Positions 63,385 through 64,000 of a DNA stretch of 64,000 nucleotides are shown here, one piece after another; positions within the stretch are counted from its first letter, which is position 1, and each line of letters starts with the position of its first letter. Both the position numbers and the translations under genes were made by a program. The notes under the pieces are model-generated. The model saw only the letters and a list, made by a program, of their open reading frames with translations. It did no database searches and was not told where the DNA came from. The DNA comes from Meconema thalassinum. Its lineage: Eukaryota > Arthropoda > Insecta > Orthoptera > Tettigoniidae. Where the stretch lies: contig OX336389.2 of assembly GCA_946902985.2 (NCBI GenBank), positions 280,099,527 through 280,163,526 on the forward strand. Reading direction: 5' to 3'.

Positions 63385-64000
63385 ATGCCTAACCTTGATG
63401 AGAAACTCAGCAACGCCAGGGCCTCTTGTAAGGGTAAGCTCACACGGTTTCGTACATTTTTTTTTTTACGGAGCTTGAACCCCAAGAGCGAAATCTTGAC
63501 ATAATTTCGCAGAGGCTTAAGAATTATGAACAAACCTTTGACAAATATGATGAGATACAATGCAGCATAGAAACTCAGCCCCTGGACCAGCAAAGTGATA
63601 GGTTGGAAGTTGAAAATTTATACTATCAGGGATTTGCTGAAGCTAAACAGCTTATTAGGGCCTTAACTTTAAAAGAGAGACAAGAAGATCAAACTTCTGT
63701 AGCATCTTCTACATCTTCCTCACGCATCATATTACCCAAATTAGAAATACCCAAATTCACTGGCAAGGACATAGAATGGGAGACATTTTTGAATTATTTA
63801 ATTCTTTGGTACATGAGAATACTTCTATCCCGGTAATACAAAAATTTCACTACTTGCGTCTGGCAGTTCAAGGCAACGCACTTAACCTGATTCAAGCGCT
63901 TTCTTTAACCAGTGACAATTATGAACTCGCTCTGAATCTTCTTAAGGATGGATATGGGAACATTCGTTTATCCATTCAACACTATATACAAAACTTATTC
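63385..64000 (+). pseudogene. gag: BEL/Pao gag, N-terminal part, cut by window end
   Basis: Starts at ATG 63385 (MPNLDEKLSNARASCKGKL). The sense leaves this frame at an 11-T run (63457-63467) and continues in the next frame to about 63790, including ASSTSSSRIILPKLEIPKFT then GKDIEWETF, the hallmark of the BEL/Pao gag (DUF1759-type) domain. At a TTTTT run (63786-63790) it moves to the third frame, with QKFHYLRLAVQGNALNLI and TSDNYELALNLL up to the window end. Both breaks fit one-base losses in T runs, either mutation or sequencing error. Confidence 0.85.

Overview
This window looks like repeat-rich intergenic DNA from a large eukaryotic genome, most likely an arthropod and probably an insect. 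That is inferred from the mix of elements: tRNA-headed SINEs, Tc1/mariner, PIF/Harbinger and hAT relics, BEL/Pao and Ty3/gypsy retroelements, and long (TTA)n and (TTG)n microsatellites. I found no convincing host protein-coding gene, no functional tRNA or rRNA, and no operon structure. Almost everything I can name is a mobile element, a relic of one, or a tandem repeat. Bacterial signals such as operons, Shine-Dalgarno sites or CRISPR arrays are absent and not expected. SINE families are called A to G here; these are working names, not database names.

Layout. 1-17 kb: SINE pieces, a 5'-truncated LINE with target duplication (5998-6732), a TA-flanked MITE with GC-rich ends (6757-7553), an internally deleted hAT element with an exact 8-bp target duplication (9447-10208), a SINE-C with a 15-bp target duplication (12270-12592), several microsatellites, and a LINE C-terminal fragment with an RPD...D endonuclease-like motif (about 14970-15338). 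17.8-20.3 kb: a 39-bp minisatellite that keeps its period for 59 units and is open in several reading frames at once. 20-31 kb: a second copy of the first LINE, nested SINEs, a 64-bp tandem repeat, a foldback element, a Harbinger relic (29973-30777) and a hAT remnant. 31.7-34.1 kb: a long uninterrupted reverse transcriptase ORF of a Tx1/L1-like LINE with a poly(A) tail. 35.0-36.2 kb: a 293-bp satellite in which every unit carries YY1/PHO-like GCCGCCAT motifs.

41.2-45.0 kb: a nearly perfect 95-bp inverted repeat enclosing about 3.65 kb that is almost free of ORFs. 45.3-54.6 kb: a complete Ty3/gypsy LTR retrotransposon with 1809-bp LTRs differing at only three positions, gag and pol, a polypurine tract and a 4-bp target duplication; a related copy of its empty target site lies 4 kb upstream. 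Its pol is nonetheless broken by three frame changes. 54.9-64 kb: a decayed Tc1-like transposon, a deleted mariner-like element carrying the N-terminal helix-turn-helix part, a 722-bp solo LTR with a TATA box and 4-bp duplication, and the start of a BEL/Pao gag cut off by the window end.

The parts do not form a pathway. They record successive insertions, several nested, each with its own hallmark target duplication. The least explained structures are the 39-bp array, the 293-bp satellite and the 3.8-kb inverted-repeat-bounded segment.
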